Positions 1-8,392 of a stretch of DNA of 64,000 nucleotides are shown piece by piece. A program made the position numbers and the translations under genes. Under the pieces are notes generated by a model. It saw nothing but the letters and a program-made list of their open reading frames with translations. It did not search any database and was not told the origin of the DNA. The first letter of the stretch is position 1, and the number at the start of each line of letters is the position of its first letter. The stretch comes from JBHJHP01 sp042219825 (lineage in GTDB: Bacteria > Bacteroidota > Bacteroidia > Bacteroidales > UBA5342), in NCBI RefSeq assembly GCF_042219825.1, contig NZ_JBHJHQ010000004.1, forward strand, positions 434,001 through 498,000. The letters are read 5' to 3'.

Positions 1-1025
1 GTAATGTTATTTTCAATCCTAATTACGGCCAGATCGTTCGAGTCTATGTTTTTATTAGTCAGGTTATTAATAATTTCAACCCTTCCGGATTCGTCCAGGC
101 ACTCAATGGAATAGGGATAATCGGAGGGATTATAAATGGTATTGTTATAAACTTTTACATCTTTTGCATTACAGATATAAATTCCCGATTCCCGGATAAC
201 CGAAATCATGTTATTGCGGATAATTCCACCGGAATGCGGTTCATTGTTGAACCCAAATAAAATTCCACGGTCACAGTTTACAATTACATTGTTTTCTGCA
301 ATACAGTTTTTTGATGCGTTTCTGAACCGGATAGCACCAGTGGATTGTTTCTGATCCCTGGAATTAAGGTTCTTGAACGTGCAATTGCTGATGCGCCAGT
401 CTGTTCCGCCATAGATATCAATTCCGCCACACGGATTATTCTGTGCTTTGCTGTCGGTTAGTTCAAACAAACAGTTTTCAACAGTTCCGTAATCTGCATG
501 ATCACTTGAGTAATCTTCATCGTAGGTTGCAACTACCATCTGGCTTTTAATGTTATAGAACCGGATATTCTGAACATAAAGGCTATCGGCATCCTTTTCT
601 CCCTGTATTTTTATTCCGTTTCCGCTTACCTCTCCAATAGTAATATCCTTAACTGCAAAATTATTTGCCGAAATTGTGAAAATACGGCTTATGCTTCCGT
701 TTATACCTTTCCCTTTCAATATAACACGATCACGATTGGCTGATTCACTTCGGTAGATAATTCCATCTCCGGCAATTCGAATTGGTTCGGAAATTTCATA
801 TTCACCGTCTTTTATGACCACGACCTTATTCCCATCTTTAGTCAACCTCGTTGTGGCCATCAATTCCGGAACATTGGATACATATATTATTTCTTTGCCG
901 GCTTCTTTGGGAAACAGATCAGTGAATTCCATCTTTTGGCTGATGTCAGATTCACTATTATTCTCACATGAGAAATGAGTTAGTGACACCAGAACAATAA
1001 GTGCGGCAATAAGTGAATATTTCAT
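1..1025 (-). CDS. Beta-helix lipoprotein, partial (3' end outside window)
   Basis: The reading frame is open from an ATG at 1025 to the window edge, giving about 341 residues with no stop. The N-terminus is a lipoprotein signal: a hydrophobic stretch followed by THFSC, so Cys20 would be the lipidated residue. The rest has the repeating Asn/Ile/Gly-rich pattern of a right-handed parallel beta-helix (runs such as NCIAENNVIVNC and GIYICNAKDVKVYNNTIYN). The opening part, with a short segment on an element that must be given and then 'IKDGEYEISEPIRI', resembles the start of PL6-type or pectate-lyase-superfamily proteins. It is probably a surface or periplasmic polysaccharide lyase or binding protein. 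The exact family cannot be fixed without the missing C-terminal part. Confidence 0.75.
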   Translation of the reverse strand, partial: MKYSLIAALIVLVSLTHFSCENNSESDISQKMEFTDLFPKEAGKEIIYVSNVPELMATTRLTKDGNKVVVIKDGEYEISEPIRIAGDGIIYRSESANRDRVILKGKGINGSISRIFTISANNFAVKDITIGEVSGNGIKIQGEKDADSLYVQNIRFYNIKSQMVVATYDEDYSSDHADYGTVENCLFELTDSKAQNNPCGGIDIYGGTDWRISNCTFKNLNSRDQKQSTGAIRFRNASKNCIAENNVIVNCDRGILFGFNNEPHSGGIIRNNMISVIRESGIYICNAKDVKVYNNTIYNPSDYPYSIECLDESGRVEIINNLTNKNIDSNDLAVIRIENNI

Positions 1026-1231
1026 AACTTTTAAGTTTAATATAATGTTAAAATTAACATTTGATCCATGTCTGAGACTTAAAAGTGGGCTAACTGTACT
1101 AATGACAGATGAGAGCTTTCTTACACGTACAAAATTATTAATAAATTGTTAATATAACCAAATAAATTTGTAAAAAAGTACAATACAAAGGATTTAGGTC
1201 ACATTAAAAAAATGAAAAATAAAGAAATGGT

Positions 1232-3442
1232 TTATTCGTAAAGTCGCTTTACATTGAGAATTCCACGTATGGATTGTATCTTCTTTAGGACACTGTTTAG
1301 GTGAGAAATGTCTGATACAGAAAGTGTTAATGTGCCGTTGAATACTCCGTCACCGGAATCAATGTTAATTGAACGTAATTTAACCTTAAGTTCATTTGCA
1401 ATCACTGAAGAAATATTGCTTACAATTCCGATATTATCTTCTCCTGTTACCTGGATTGTTACCTCATACTTCGTTCCTGCTTTGCCCGACCATTGAGCTT
1501 TTACAATCCTGTAGCCGAACCGGTTGATCATTTGAGGCGCATTAGGACAATCAGTTCTGTGGATTTTTATACCGCCTGATGAACCAACAAAACCAAAAAT
1601 ATCATCACCGTAAATAGGTTTACAACACTTGGCAAGGGTGAAATCGATGTTCTTCAGGTGTTCATCTATCGTAAGCACATCTTCACCTTCCTCTGCTATA
1701 TCTGATTGAAGGTTATAGTTTCCAGCCGTTTTAATTTCCTGACTTTCGGGAGTGCTGGTAGTCTCTTTGCGTTCAAGCTCCAGGTAAGTTTCCCTGATAA
1801 ATGCAAGTTCAATTTCTTCATTGGATATCGCACAGTAAAAGTCTGTTGTTGTGTTGAATTTCAGATGATGTACCATACGTTGAAACCGGCCATCGTCAAT
1901 GTTTATTTTCCAGTTTCTGAACCTGCGACGAAGCATTTCACGCCCAAGTTCAGCTTCTTTGAACTGTGCTTCCTTCAGGGCTTGCTTAATTTTGGTTTTG
2001 GCTTTTGATGTGGTAACTATCTGCAGCCAGCTCTGTTTCGGTTTTTGACTGTTGCTGGTTAATATTTCAACCTGATCACCGTTATTCAACTGGTGCCGGA
2101 TAGGTACATTTTTACCGTTAACTTTCGCTCCGACACATTTACTGCCAATGGCGGTATGAATATCAAAAGCAAAATCCAATACCGTTGAACGCAAAGGCAG
2201 CTTTTTTAAATCACCTTTTGGTGTGAATACAAACACTTCCTTTTCGTACAAACCAAGCTTAAAGTCGTCGATGAAATCAACAGCATTTTTCTCAGGATTT
2301 TCCAGGATCTCCCGAATATTCATTAGCCATTCATCCAGTCCTTTTTCACTTTTAATACCTTTATAGCGCCAGTGAGCCGCCAGGCCCTTTTCTGCAATTT
2401 CATTCATTCGTACGGTCCGGATCTGTACTTCTACCCATTTGCCGTCGGGCCCCATTACTGTTGTATGCAGGGATTCGTAACCGTTACTTTTAGGTATAGA
2501 CAGCCAGTCGCGCAAGCGTTTTGGATTAGGTGAATACATGTCAGTAATGATAGAGTAAACCCTCCAGCAGTCTGATTTCTCATTTTTTAGTTTGGTGTTA
2601 AGAATTATTCTGATAGCAAAAAGATCGTAAATATCCTCGAAAGGGGTATTCTTACTCATTTTGTTCAGAATACTGAAAATGGTTTTAGTACGCCCCTTGA
2701 TCTCAAATTTAAAACCTTCTTTTTCCAGTTTCTTTTTTATGGGATCAATAAAGTTGGCAATGTACGTTTCACGTTCCCGTTTTGTTTCATTCAGTTTTTG
2801 GGCTATCTCTTTATAAAGCTCCCTGTTTGTATATTTCAGTGAAAGATCTTCAAGCTCAGACTTAATTGTGTACAGACCTAAACGGTGTGCGAGTGGAGCA
2901 TACAGATATGATGTTTCCCTGGCAATTTTCAGTTGGTCTTCTTCGCTGAAGTACTGCAGATGTCGCATGGTGTGCAACCTGTCTGCCACCATGATCAGGA
3001 TTACCCGGATGTCGCGCGCAAATGTTAAGAGCAGCTGACGAAAATTTTCTGTTTCTATAGCGGCACTTTTTTCATATAATGCCGATGCCTGATCCAAACC
3101 ACGTATAATTTCTACAACCTGCTGACTGAATTCCTGTTCTATTTCTTCAAGCGGTATGTGGTTGGCATGAACAACATCGTATAACAATGTACAGATCAGT
3201 GATGTCTTTCCGAGTCCGATTTCGTTCACCACTATCTTGGAAACATCCAGAGTTTTATAGATTGCATGTCTTCCGGAACGGACGCGCTTGTTTCCACGCT
3301 CATTCATGGCAATATGAAAAGCCTTGTGAACATGGGCTTCGGCATCATCTTCCTTAAAAACAGAAGCGTCCTTTAGTAATTCCCTGAATGTTACATAAAG
3401 TTTTTCCTGTTCTTCCGGTGTAAATAATGATGTGTCTGACAT
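1232..3442 (-). CDS. RelA/SpoT family (p)ppGpp synthetase, hydrolase site degenerate
   Basis: This 736-residue protein has the full long-RSH layout: HD region (about 45-190), synthetase (about 230-360, with EVQIRT at 348-353 and the GYESLHTTV motif), TGS domain (about 402-462), a Cys-rich domain with CC at 606-607, and a C-terminal ACT domain (about 658-736). It makes the stringent-response alarmone (p)ppGpp from ATP and GTP/GDP. In the hydrolase domain the metal-binding HD pair reads Y88-D89. The usual first His (HPxxVA) is Lys63, and the ED pair after LLHDVV is replaced by HA at 92-93; only the later D154 (ADRLH) is kept. I infer a synthetase-only RelA-type enzyme, with a bifunctional SpoT/Rel elsewhere in the genome. 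Start: the only ATG compatible with domain length, 17 nt from a TAnnTTTG box. Confidence 0.93.
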   Translation of the reverse strand: MSDTSLFTPEEQEKLYVTFRELLKDASVFKEDDAEAHVHKAFHIAMNERGNKRVRSGRHAIYKTLDVSKIVVNEIGLGKTSLICTLLYDVVHANHIPLEEIEQEFSQQVVEIIRGLDQASALYEKSAAIETENFRQLLLTFARDIRVILIMVADRLHTMRHLQYFSEEDQLKIARETSYLYAPLAHRLGLYTIKSELEDLSLKYTNRELYKEIAQKLNETKRERETYIANFIDPIKKKLEKEGFKFEIKGRTKTIFSILNKMSKNTPFEDIYDLFAIRIILNTKLKNEKSDCWRVYSIITDMYSPNPKRLRDWLSIPKSNGYESLHTTVMGPDGKWVEVQIRTVRMNEIAEKGLAAHWRYKGIKSEKGLDEWLMNIREILENPEKNAVDFIDDFKLGLYEKEVFVFTPKGDLKKLPLRSTVLDFAFDIHTAIGSKCVGAKVNGKNVPIRHQLNNGDQVEILTSNSQKPKQSWLQIVTTSKAKTKIKQALKEAQFKEAELGREMLRRRFRNWKINIDDGRFQRMVHHLKFNTTTDFYCAISNEEIELAFIRETYLELERKETTSTPESQEIKTAGNYNLQSDIAEEGEDVLTIDEHLKNIDFTLAKCCKPIYGDDIFGFVGSSGGIKIHRTDCPNAPQMINRFGYRIVKAQWSGKAGTKYEVTIQVTGEDNIGIVSNISSVIANELKVKLRSINIDSGDGVFNGTLTLSVSDISHLNSVLKKIQSIRGILNVKRLYE

Positions 3443-3459
3443 GCAAATTAATTTTGTTG

Positions 3460-3467
3460 CAAAATTA
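3460..3467 (-). promoter_or_regulatory. -7 box for the RelA/SpoT gene
   Basis: On the minus strand the sequence reads TAATTTTG, an exact match to the Bacteroidota -7 consensus TAnnTTTG, 17 nt upstream of the start codon at 3442. I see no clear TTG at the expected -33 distance. Confidence 0.5.
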
Positions 3468-3498
3468 GGAAAAAGCTGAATGTAGAAAAACGGAATTC

Positions 3499-4806
3499 TT
3501 ATTGCTTTTTATAAATATACTTTTCGCTCACTGTCCACAGGTAGATACCCCTGCTGAACATAAAAAGCAACATGGCTACCCATAAGGCATGATTTCCCAG
3601 GCTGTTTTTAAATATGTACCAAACGGGGAAAAAAATGGCAAATGTGGAAATCATGATAGAGAGTAGCATTTGCCTTGACGCTGTAGCTCCTATGTAGACG
3701 CCATCCCATAAAAAAGAAGCAAAGCATGCTAATGGAATCAAAGCTATATAAAACAGGTAGGGCTTTGCTGTTTCTAATATAATTGCCTGATTCGTTAACA
3801 AAGACATGACCTGGTAACCTAAGCCTCCATAAATTAAAGTAGTTAAAACAGTGATGCCGATTCCCCATTTGAAAATTCTACGCACAATCGAACGGATATC
3901 TTTTCGGTTTCCGGCACCGATTTCCCCGCCAATGATTGGTTCTGCAGAATAGGCAAATCCATCCATCAAAAAGGAGAAGAACATCAGGAATTCACGGAAA
4001 AGTGAATTCACAGCCAGGATGGTATTGCCCTGTCCGGCAGATTCAGAGGTGAACCATGTAAATACCAGGATCACCATTAGTGTTCTGAAAAATATATCAC
4101 CTGAAACGGACAGAAAGTTTTTTAACTCATTAAACGGTGCAATGCTTCTTAAGCTGATGTGTTTAATCAGATTTGGGAATATGCGGAATAAATAGAAGAT
4201 ATACATGGCTAGCCCTATATACTGGGCGCATACAGTTCCTATGGCAACCCCATCTGATTTATAATCCAGAATGACAACAAACAACACACTAATCAGGATG
4301 TTGAATACATTAATCAGAATAGAGACGATCATTGGAATCCTTGCGTTATGCATCCCAAGGAACCAACCAGAAAATGCAAACAGGGCAATAGAGGCAGGCG
4401 CGGCAAATACACGAATCTTAAAATATATAACAGCTTCCTTCTTTACGGCATCGGTTCCATCCAGCAGATTAAATCCTACATGACTGATTCCATTTCTGAA
4501 AAGCAGGATGAAAAAACCGGAAATGATCGCGATAAATAATGCTCTCGAAAGGATCTTTGCAGCCTGTTCATGGTCCTTTCTGCCATATGCCTGGGCTGTA
4601 AGGCCACTGGTACTCATGCGTAAAAATCCAAGGCTCCAGTAGATGAAATTAAAGATTACAGTTCCAAGTGAAATAGCGCCGATATATACGGGAGAATTCA
4701 GATGCCCCATTAATGCCATATCCACAAACCCAAGCAGAGGAACGGTAATATTGCTTATGATGTTTGGAATGGCAAATTTTAATATCCGGCGATCCAGTTG
4801 TTTCAT
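3499..4806 (-). CDS. MATE family multidrug/toxin efflux transporter
   Basis: The protein has 435 residues from the ATG at 4806 and shows about 12 hydrophobic segments in two halves, the usual size of the multi-antimicrobial extrusion (MATE) family. The N-terminal pattern (FAIPNIISNITVPLLGFVDM followed by a GHL..P..IGAISLG stretch) is typical of DinF-like MATE proteins, which export cationic compounds in exchange for Na+ or H+ across the inner membrane. A TTG three codons upstream could extend the frame, but that TTG is the end of a TACTTTTG promoter box, so I choose the ATG. The resulting leader is about zero to a few nucleotides. The gene follows the RelA/SpoT gene's start on the same strand, 56 nt away, and probably has its own promoter. 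Confidence 0.88.
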   Translation of the reverse strand: MKQLDRRILKFAIPNIISNITVPLLGFVDMALMGHLNSPVYIGAISLGTVIFNFIYWSLGFLRMSTSGLTAQAYGRKDHEQAAKILSRALFIAIISGFFILLFRNGISHVGFNLLDGTDAVKKEAVIYFKIRVFAAPASIALFAFSGWFLGMHNARIPMIVSILINVFNILISVLFVVILDYKSDGVAIGTVCAQYIGLAMYIFYLFRIFPNLIKHISLRSIAPFNELKNFLSVSGDIFFRTLMVILVFTWFTSESAGQGNTILAVNSLFREFLMFFSFLMDGFAYSAEPIIGGEIGAGNRKDIRSIVRRIFKWGIGITVLTTLIYGGLGYQVMSLLTNQAIILETAKPYLFYIALIPLACFASFLWDGVYIGATASRQMLLSIMISTFAIFFPVWYIFKNSLGNHALWVAMLLFMFSRGIYLWTVSEKYIYKKQ

Positions 4807-4812
4807 AGGATG

Positions 4813-4820
4813 CAAAAGTA
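4813..4820 (-). promoter_or_regulatory. -7 box directly abutting the MATE start codon
   Basis: The minus strand reads TACTTTTG (TAnnTTTG), then six bases, then ATG. With the usual distance from the -7 box to the first transcribed base, transcription would begin at or next to the start codon. The same spacing and the same TTTTGCATCnTATG junction occur at 21155-21171. Confidence 0.55.
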
Positions 4821-4942
4821 GAAAAGCTAAGGTAATTCCTGTTTACTCAGGATAATAAAATTCAGTCAAATATGTAAGGAATGAGTAGTGTGGATTAAAT
4901 AAATGCTTTTTCGTAACTTGAGATGTTTTAAAAATAAGTGCA

Positions 4943-5650
4943 ATGAAATATATTTTCTTTATCGGTTTTCTTCTGATTAGCCTGGTTTCTTCAGGGCAAT
5001 CTGATAACAATAACCCGGAGAAAAATAAGAAGAACAGGTTTGATTTGAGCCTTGGTTATGCTGGTTCTGTTGCGCCCGGTCAAATAACGGACCTGATGAA
5101 TGCATATGGTTACAACGACCCAACGACAGGATGGCTTTTTAATGCAGGTGAGATAATTAATCATCCTAAGTTTTCCGGTCCTCAGATATTTGTGTCAGGT
5201 TCGTATACCAATTTTTATAAGGGGAAAAGCGGTATTGGTGGCGATTTGCGCTATGCCTATCTGGGCGAAGTCAGTGGTTACAGCGAAAGTAAAGGTTATT
5301 TGTTTGTCTCACTGCATTCTGTTTCTGCCGGGCTGCATTATACATACCGGCCTTTTAAGCATTTTGAGTTTTCGTTGGGACCGTTACTTTCTTTAAATGC
5401 AGGCGATAATACAAGTGCAGAGGCAACAAAGTATCGTAATTATTCTTTTGGACTGGATGGGAAATTGTCGCTGGTTCTGACTGAGGGTAAGGTATCTTTC
5501 TGGGCTCTTAATGCAGAATATATTTTAATGTCGAAAACAGCTTTAGGACCTTATGAAACTACAAATTATACCACCAACTTTACAATACCGGAAACGCAGA
5601 TTAATTTCAGTACCTTGCAGATTGGGATGGTTTACGGATTTAAATTTTAA
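4943..5650 (+). CDS. Outer-membrane beta-barrel protein, unknown function
   Basis: This 235-residue protein starts with a signal peptide (MKYIFFIGFLLISLVSSGQ) and then shows alternating aromatic/hydrophobic strands with polar turns, ending in MVYGFKF, a terminal Phe as expected of an outer-membrane barrel. About eight strands can be drawn, similar in size to small OmpA/OmpW-like barrels. I recognise no specific family. Its last four bases overlap the end of the convergent Fe-S protein gene. Nothing in the neighbourhood gives its role. Confidence 0.7.
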   Translation: MKYIFFIGFLLISLVSSGQSDNNNPEKNKKNRFDLSLGYAGSVAPGQITDLMNAYGYNDPTTGWLFNAGEIINHPKFSGPQIFVSGSYTNFYKGKSGIGGDLRYAYLGEVSGYSESKGYLFVSLHSVSAGLHYTYRPFKHFEFSLGPLLSLNAGDNTSAEATKYRNYSFGLDGKLSLVLTEGKVSFWALNAEYILMSKTALGPYETTNYTTNFTIPETQINFSTLQIGMVYGFKF

Positions 5651-6621
5651 ATTCTACCCAGTGCCATAAATACCGCGTGAAAGGAAATAGTAAGGAAGAG
5701 ATAAAGCATTCGGGCCTTTCCCGGCTTCATTTTAAAGAACCTGTACTGAATAGACTCTGCATGACATGATTGTACACAGTCTCCGCATAAAGTACATGTT
5801 ATTCCTGGTTTTTTCTGCTCTATATTAATTGGTTTAAGAGCATTATAACGGCAGGTTGTGGTACATACCATACAGCTTGTGCAGTTGGAATCAATTTGCA
5901 TCCGGAAAGGATTAATATATTTTGCATAACTGACCACAGTACCAACAGGACAATACTGAATACAATGCACCATCTGTTTTTTTCTTACTGAAACAAAAAG
6001 AATTATTGCAACTCCTGCCAGTCCGAAAGCAACGGCTATAATTGTGGCCCAAAGATTGGATATTCCTGAAAAACGAAGAACAAGAGCTGTAACAATAATA
6101 AGGATAACCATGCTGTTTTTGAATGTTTTAAGCGCTTTGAGCTTTGCAGGTCTTCCTTTTTTATTGGCTGCCAGTCCGTCCAATGCTCCGAAATAACATA
6201 AATGACTGCACCAGGCTGGTCCGGTTAATATAACTGTGCTTAGAAACAACAGGGTCATGACTGAAAGATGGCCCCGGTAAACCGGTCCGCCTATTATCAT
6301 CATTGGAATGGGAAGATGTAATTTGCCGGTAAGAAGAAACTTCTCTGAAATAAGTAGTCCAAGAATCAGTTGAATAAAAAAGAACCAGCTGAATACAGAC
6401 CATGTTCGTAATCGCCATTTGGGCACATTGGCCGGTTCCTGCATTTTAAAGGCAACAAAACCTCCATAAAAAGCAACAACAACAATTTCAATCCAGCCGC
6501 CGCCGGGGATGAACCGATCCAGCATTAGCATGCGCATTTTTACCATCAGCTGAACCGGAACTAACAGAGCAATGATGAACAATGAAACCGAAAGTTTCAA
6601 TATGAATGACTTTCGGATCAT
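5647..6621 (-). CDS. Membrane-bound 4Fe-4S protein (NapH/NosR/CcoG-like)
   Basis: The 324-residue protein has about five to six membrane segments. It carries a membrane-associated Cys pair (C138, C142, in CSHLCYFGALDG, the NapH-type 'C..LCPFG' position), a second one around HCIQYCPVG (C220, C224), and two ferredoxin-type clusters: C247/C250/C253/C257 and C276/C279/C282/C286. Proteins of this build pass electrons between the quinone pool and periplasmic or cytoplasmic partners. The usual Pro after the fourth Cys is Arg in the first cluster and His in the second. It lies 2 nt behind the cupin gene on the same strand, so the two are very likely one operon. No reductase subunit is adjacent, so the electron acceptor is unknown. 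Confidence 0.8.
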   Translation of the reverse strand: MIRKSFILKLSVSLFIIALLVPVQLMVKMRMLMLDRFIPGGGWIEIVVVAFYGGFVAFKMQEPANVPKWRLRTWSVFSWFFFIQLILGLLISEKFLLTGKLHLPIPMMIIGGPVYRGHLSVMTLLFLSTVILTGPAWCSHLCYFGALDGLAANKKGRPAKLKALKTFKNSMVILIIVTALVLRFSGISNLWATIIAVAFGLAGVAIILFVSVRKKQMVHCIQYCPVGTVVSYAKYINPFRMQIDSNCTSCMVCTTTCRYNALKPINIEQKKPGITCTLCGDCVQSCHAESIQYRFFKMKPGKARMLYLFLTISFHAVFMALGRI

Positions 6622-6623
6622 CT

Positions 6624-6953
6624 TCAGGCTTTTAACATTGTGAGCAACATTTTAAACTTACCATCTGCTTCAACGGCATGAGGCATATTAGCCGGCATGA
6701 TGATCATTTCATTTTCGGAAAGAGTGTAGGGTTGTTTGTCAATAATTATCCTGGCATTGCCTTCCAGAATTTGAACAATAGCATCAAACGGGGCAGTGTG
6801 CTCGCTCAGGTTCTGATTTTCATCAAATGCAAACAATGTGATATTTCCTGCAATGTTTCGTGTTATAATCTTACTTACAATTGATCCTTCCGCATATTGA
6901 ACGGATTCTTTTAGTACGTATGGTTTTGAATGATCAAAAACTCCATTGGTCAT
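6624..6953 (-). CDS. Small cupin-domain protein
   Basis: Starting at the ATG at 6953 the protein has 109 residues and is a single cupin barrel: the strand with HTAPFDAIVQILEGNARI and the later MIIMPANMPHAVEADGKF correspond to cupin motifs 1 and 2, with His residues in metal-binding positions. The frame is open upstream to 7145, but that extension would overlap the neighbouring gene and run through its terminator hairpin, and it reads as low-complexity Cys/Phe-rich sequence; I reject it. The gene is 2 nt upstream of the Fe-S membrane protein, suggesting joint expression. Similar single-domain cupins often sense or bind small ligands or metals; the ligand here is unknown. Confidence 0.8.
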   Translation of the reverse strand: MTNGVFDHSKPYVLKESVQYAEGSIVSKIITRNIAGNITLFAFDENQNLSEHTAPFDAIVQILEGNARIIIDKQPYTLSENEMIIMPANMPHAVEADGKFKMLLTMLKA

Positions 6954-7031
6954 AATATAAATTTTAAAATTTGGATACGGTAAAGGTAAGTGCTTAAAAA
7001 AATAAAAAAGGTAACAAATGTTACACATAAA

Positions 7032-7058
7032 AAAGCAGCCTGATCTACAGGCTGCTTT
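7032..7058 (-). terminator. Intrinsic terminator after the paired outer-membrane protein genes
   Basis: An 11-bp perfect stem (AAAGCAGCCTG / CAGGCTGCTTT) with a 5-nt loop is followed on the minus strand by a run of six T. It sits 28 nt past the stop of the gene ending at 7087. Confidence 0.85.
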
Positions 7059-7086
7059 GAGAGAATTTATGTTAATAATTAACAGG

Positions 7087-8385
7087 TTAAAATGATCGGA
7101 TAGTATTAAAGTTGGCGTACAATCCGAATTCTGCGAATGGACCAAACCGATTATAGGAATAATCTGAATTTGTGTCGCTGTAACTTGTCCTTTTTAATCC
7201 GGCGTCAATATATCCCGACACTTTTTCTGTCAGCGGAACCTCCCACCTGACATAGCCACTGATTTGAAGTTTGAGATCTGAATTTGTATAAGATACGTTT
7301 CCCATGTAATCTGTTGATTCAGAATTGCTCTTGCCAACCTCCACTTCACCGTTTGCGGAAAAATTATTTAACCAGTCCGTAGTTGGTGCATTGATACCGC
7401 CTCCCAGGTATACGCCAAAATCATTGCTTTTGTATTTGGATTCATCATCTTTACTATGGTCACCATAAAGATCCAGATAAGCTCCACCTTTAACTTTTAT
7501 GTTATCTATTACATAATAGTTTAAGGAAAGATCAAACCCTCCCGAAAAATTTCCCCAACTGTTAATAGTCCCGTTATCGTATTTATTTTTTTCTGATCCA
7601 AAACTTACCCATATTGGATTATACGAATCAAAATAGAAGTTACCCTGTTGATGATTGTCTATTCTGGAAGGAAAATCGTAATCATCCATTCCGCAATAGA
7701 ACTCGTCACATCCTACTTCAGCCACTGTGTTTATATCGATACAGACCCGTGAATCAATATTGTTATAGGTATCATAATAATTTGTGAACCGGTCATAACC
7801 GGCATTGATTTTGGTAAGGATGCTGTTATTACTGAAATTTTGCATGAGTATTCCGGTGTTGATCTCAAATCCTGCTGCCGGATTACTGTTTTTTCTAGGA
7901 TCATAGCCGCCATCATTATAGCTGTAATATTTGTCGGTATTATATCCTGCATTAATATCAAGTCCGGCATAGTAACCAATACCTGACTGTGTTTGATCTC
8001 CATAAAGAACACCCAGAGTAATTCCCCTGTATTTTGTAATATTATCCATACCACTATTGGGTTTCCATGCTGTTCTGTCGTATTCCAGGCCAGCTGTAAT
8101 TCCAATATTGTCCATTACCATGTTGGTCGATCTGATGTACACATCCTGTGAATTTCCACCGCCATACTTCTGACCGCTACTGCGTTGACTGTAGGCATCC
8201 CATTTTAATAAGTAACCAACGTCAGTGATTGAGTTTCCCTGGTTAAACATCTCCATGTTAACTGCTGTTACCGGAGAAGCACCGGTTAAATCCCTTTTTT
8301 GTTTTGGTTTTTCCCCAAACAGGTTTAATGGCACAATAATTACCATTGATAAAACCAGTATATTCCACAAATAATTCTTTTTCAT
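7087..8385 (-). CDS. Secreted outer-membrane protein with CDEFYC motif
   Basis: A 432-residue protein with a signal peptide (MKKNYLWNILVLSMVIIVPL..LFG). The body is rich in Asn, Asp, Ser, Tyr and Gly with alternating strand patterns (GVYLGGGINAPTTDW, FGPFAEFGLYANFN), consistent with a large beta-barrel. Near the middle it has GCDEFYCGMDDYDF, a CxxFYC pair that also occurs in the gene directly upstream, where it reads SCNDFYCRNS. The two genes are 7 nt apart and share similar length, so they look like diverged paralogues of one operon. Function is unknown; I recognise no named family. The terminator at 7032-7058 closes the unit. Confidence 0.65.
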   Translation of the reverse strand: MKKNYLWNILVLSMVIIVPLNLFGEKPKQKRDLTGASPVTAVNMEMFNQGNSITDVGYLLKWDAYSQRSSGQKYGGGNSQDVYIRSTNMVMDNIGITAGLEYDRTAWKPNSGMDNITKYRGITLGVLYGDQTQSGIGYYAGLDINAGYNTDKYYSYNDGGYDPRKNSNPAAGFEINTGILMQNFSNNSILTKINAGYDRFTNYYDTYNNIDSRVCIDINTVAEVGCDEFYCGMDDYDFPSRIDNHQQGNFYFDSYNPIWVSFGSEKNKYDNGTINSWGNFSGGFDLSLNYYVIDNIKVKGGAYLDLYGDHSKDDESKYKSNDFGVYLGGGINAPTTDWLNNFSANGEVEVGKSNSESTDYMGNVSYTNSDLKLQISGYVRWEVPLTEKVSGYIDAGLKRTSYSDTNSDYSYNRFGPFAEFGLYANFNTIRSF

Positions 8386-8392
8386 GATGGTG

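Noticed and set aside
4807..4815. TTG start at 4815 for the MATE gene
   Set aside because: It is part of the TACTTTTG box; the ATG at 4806 fits the promoter.
6954..7145. Longer N-terminus for the cupin gene
   Set aside because: It overlaps the neighbouring gene's 3' end and runs through its terminator hairpin; the short start gives a complete cupin.
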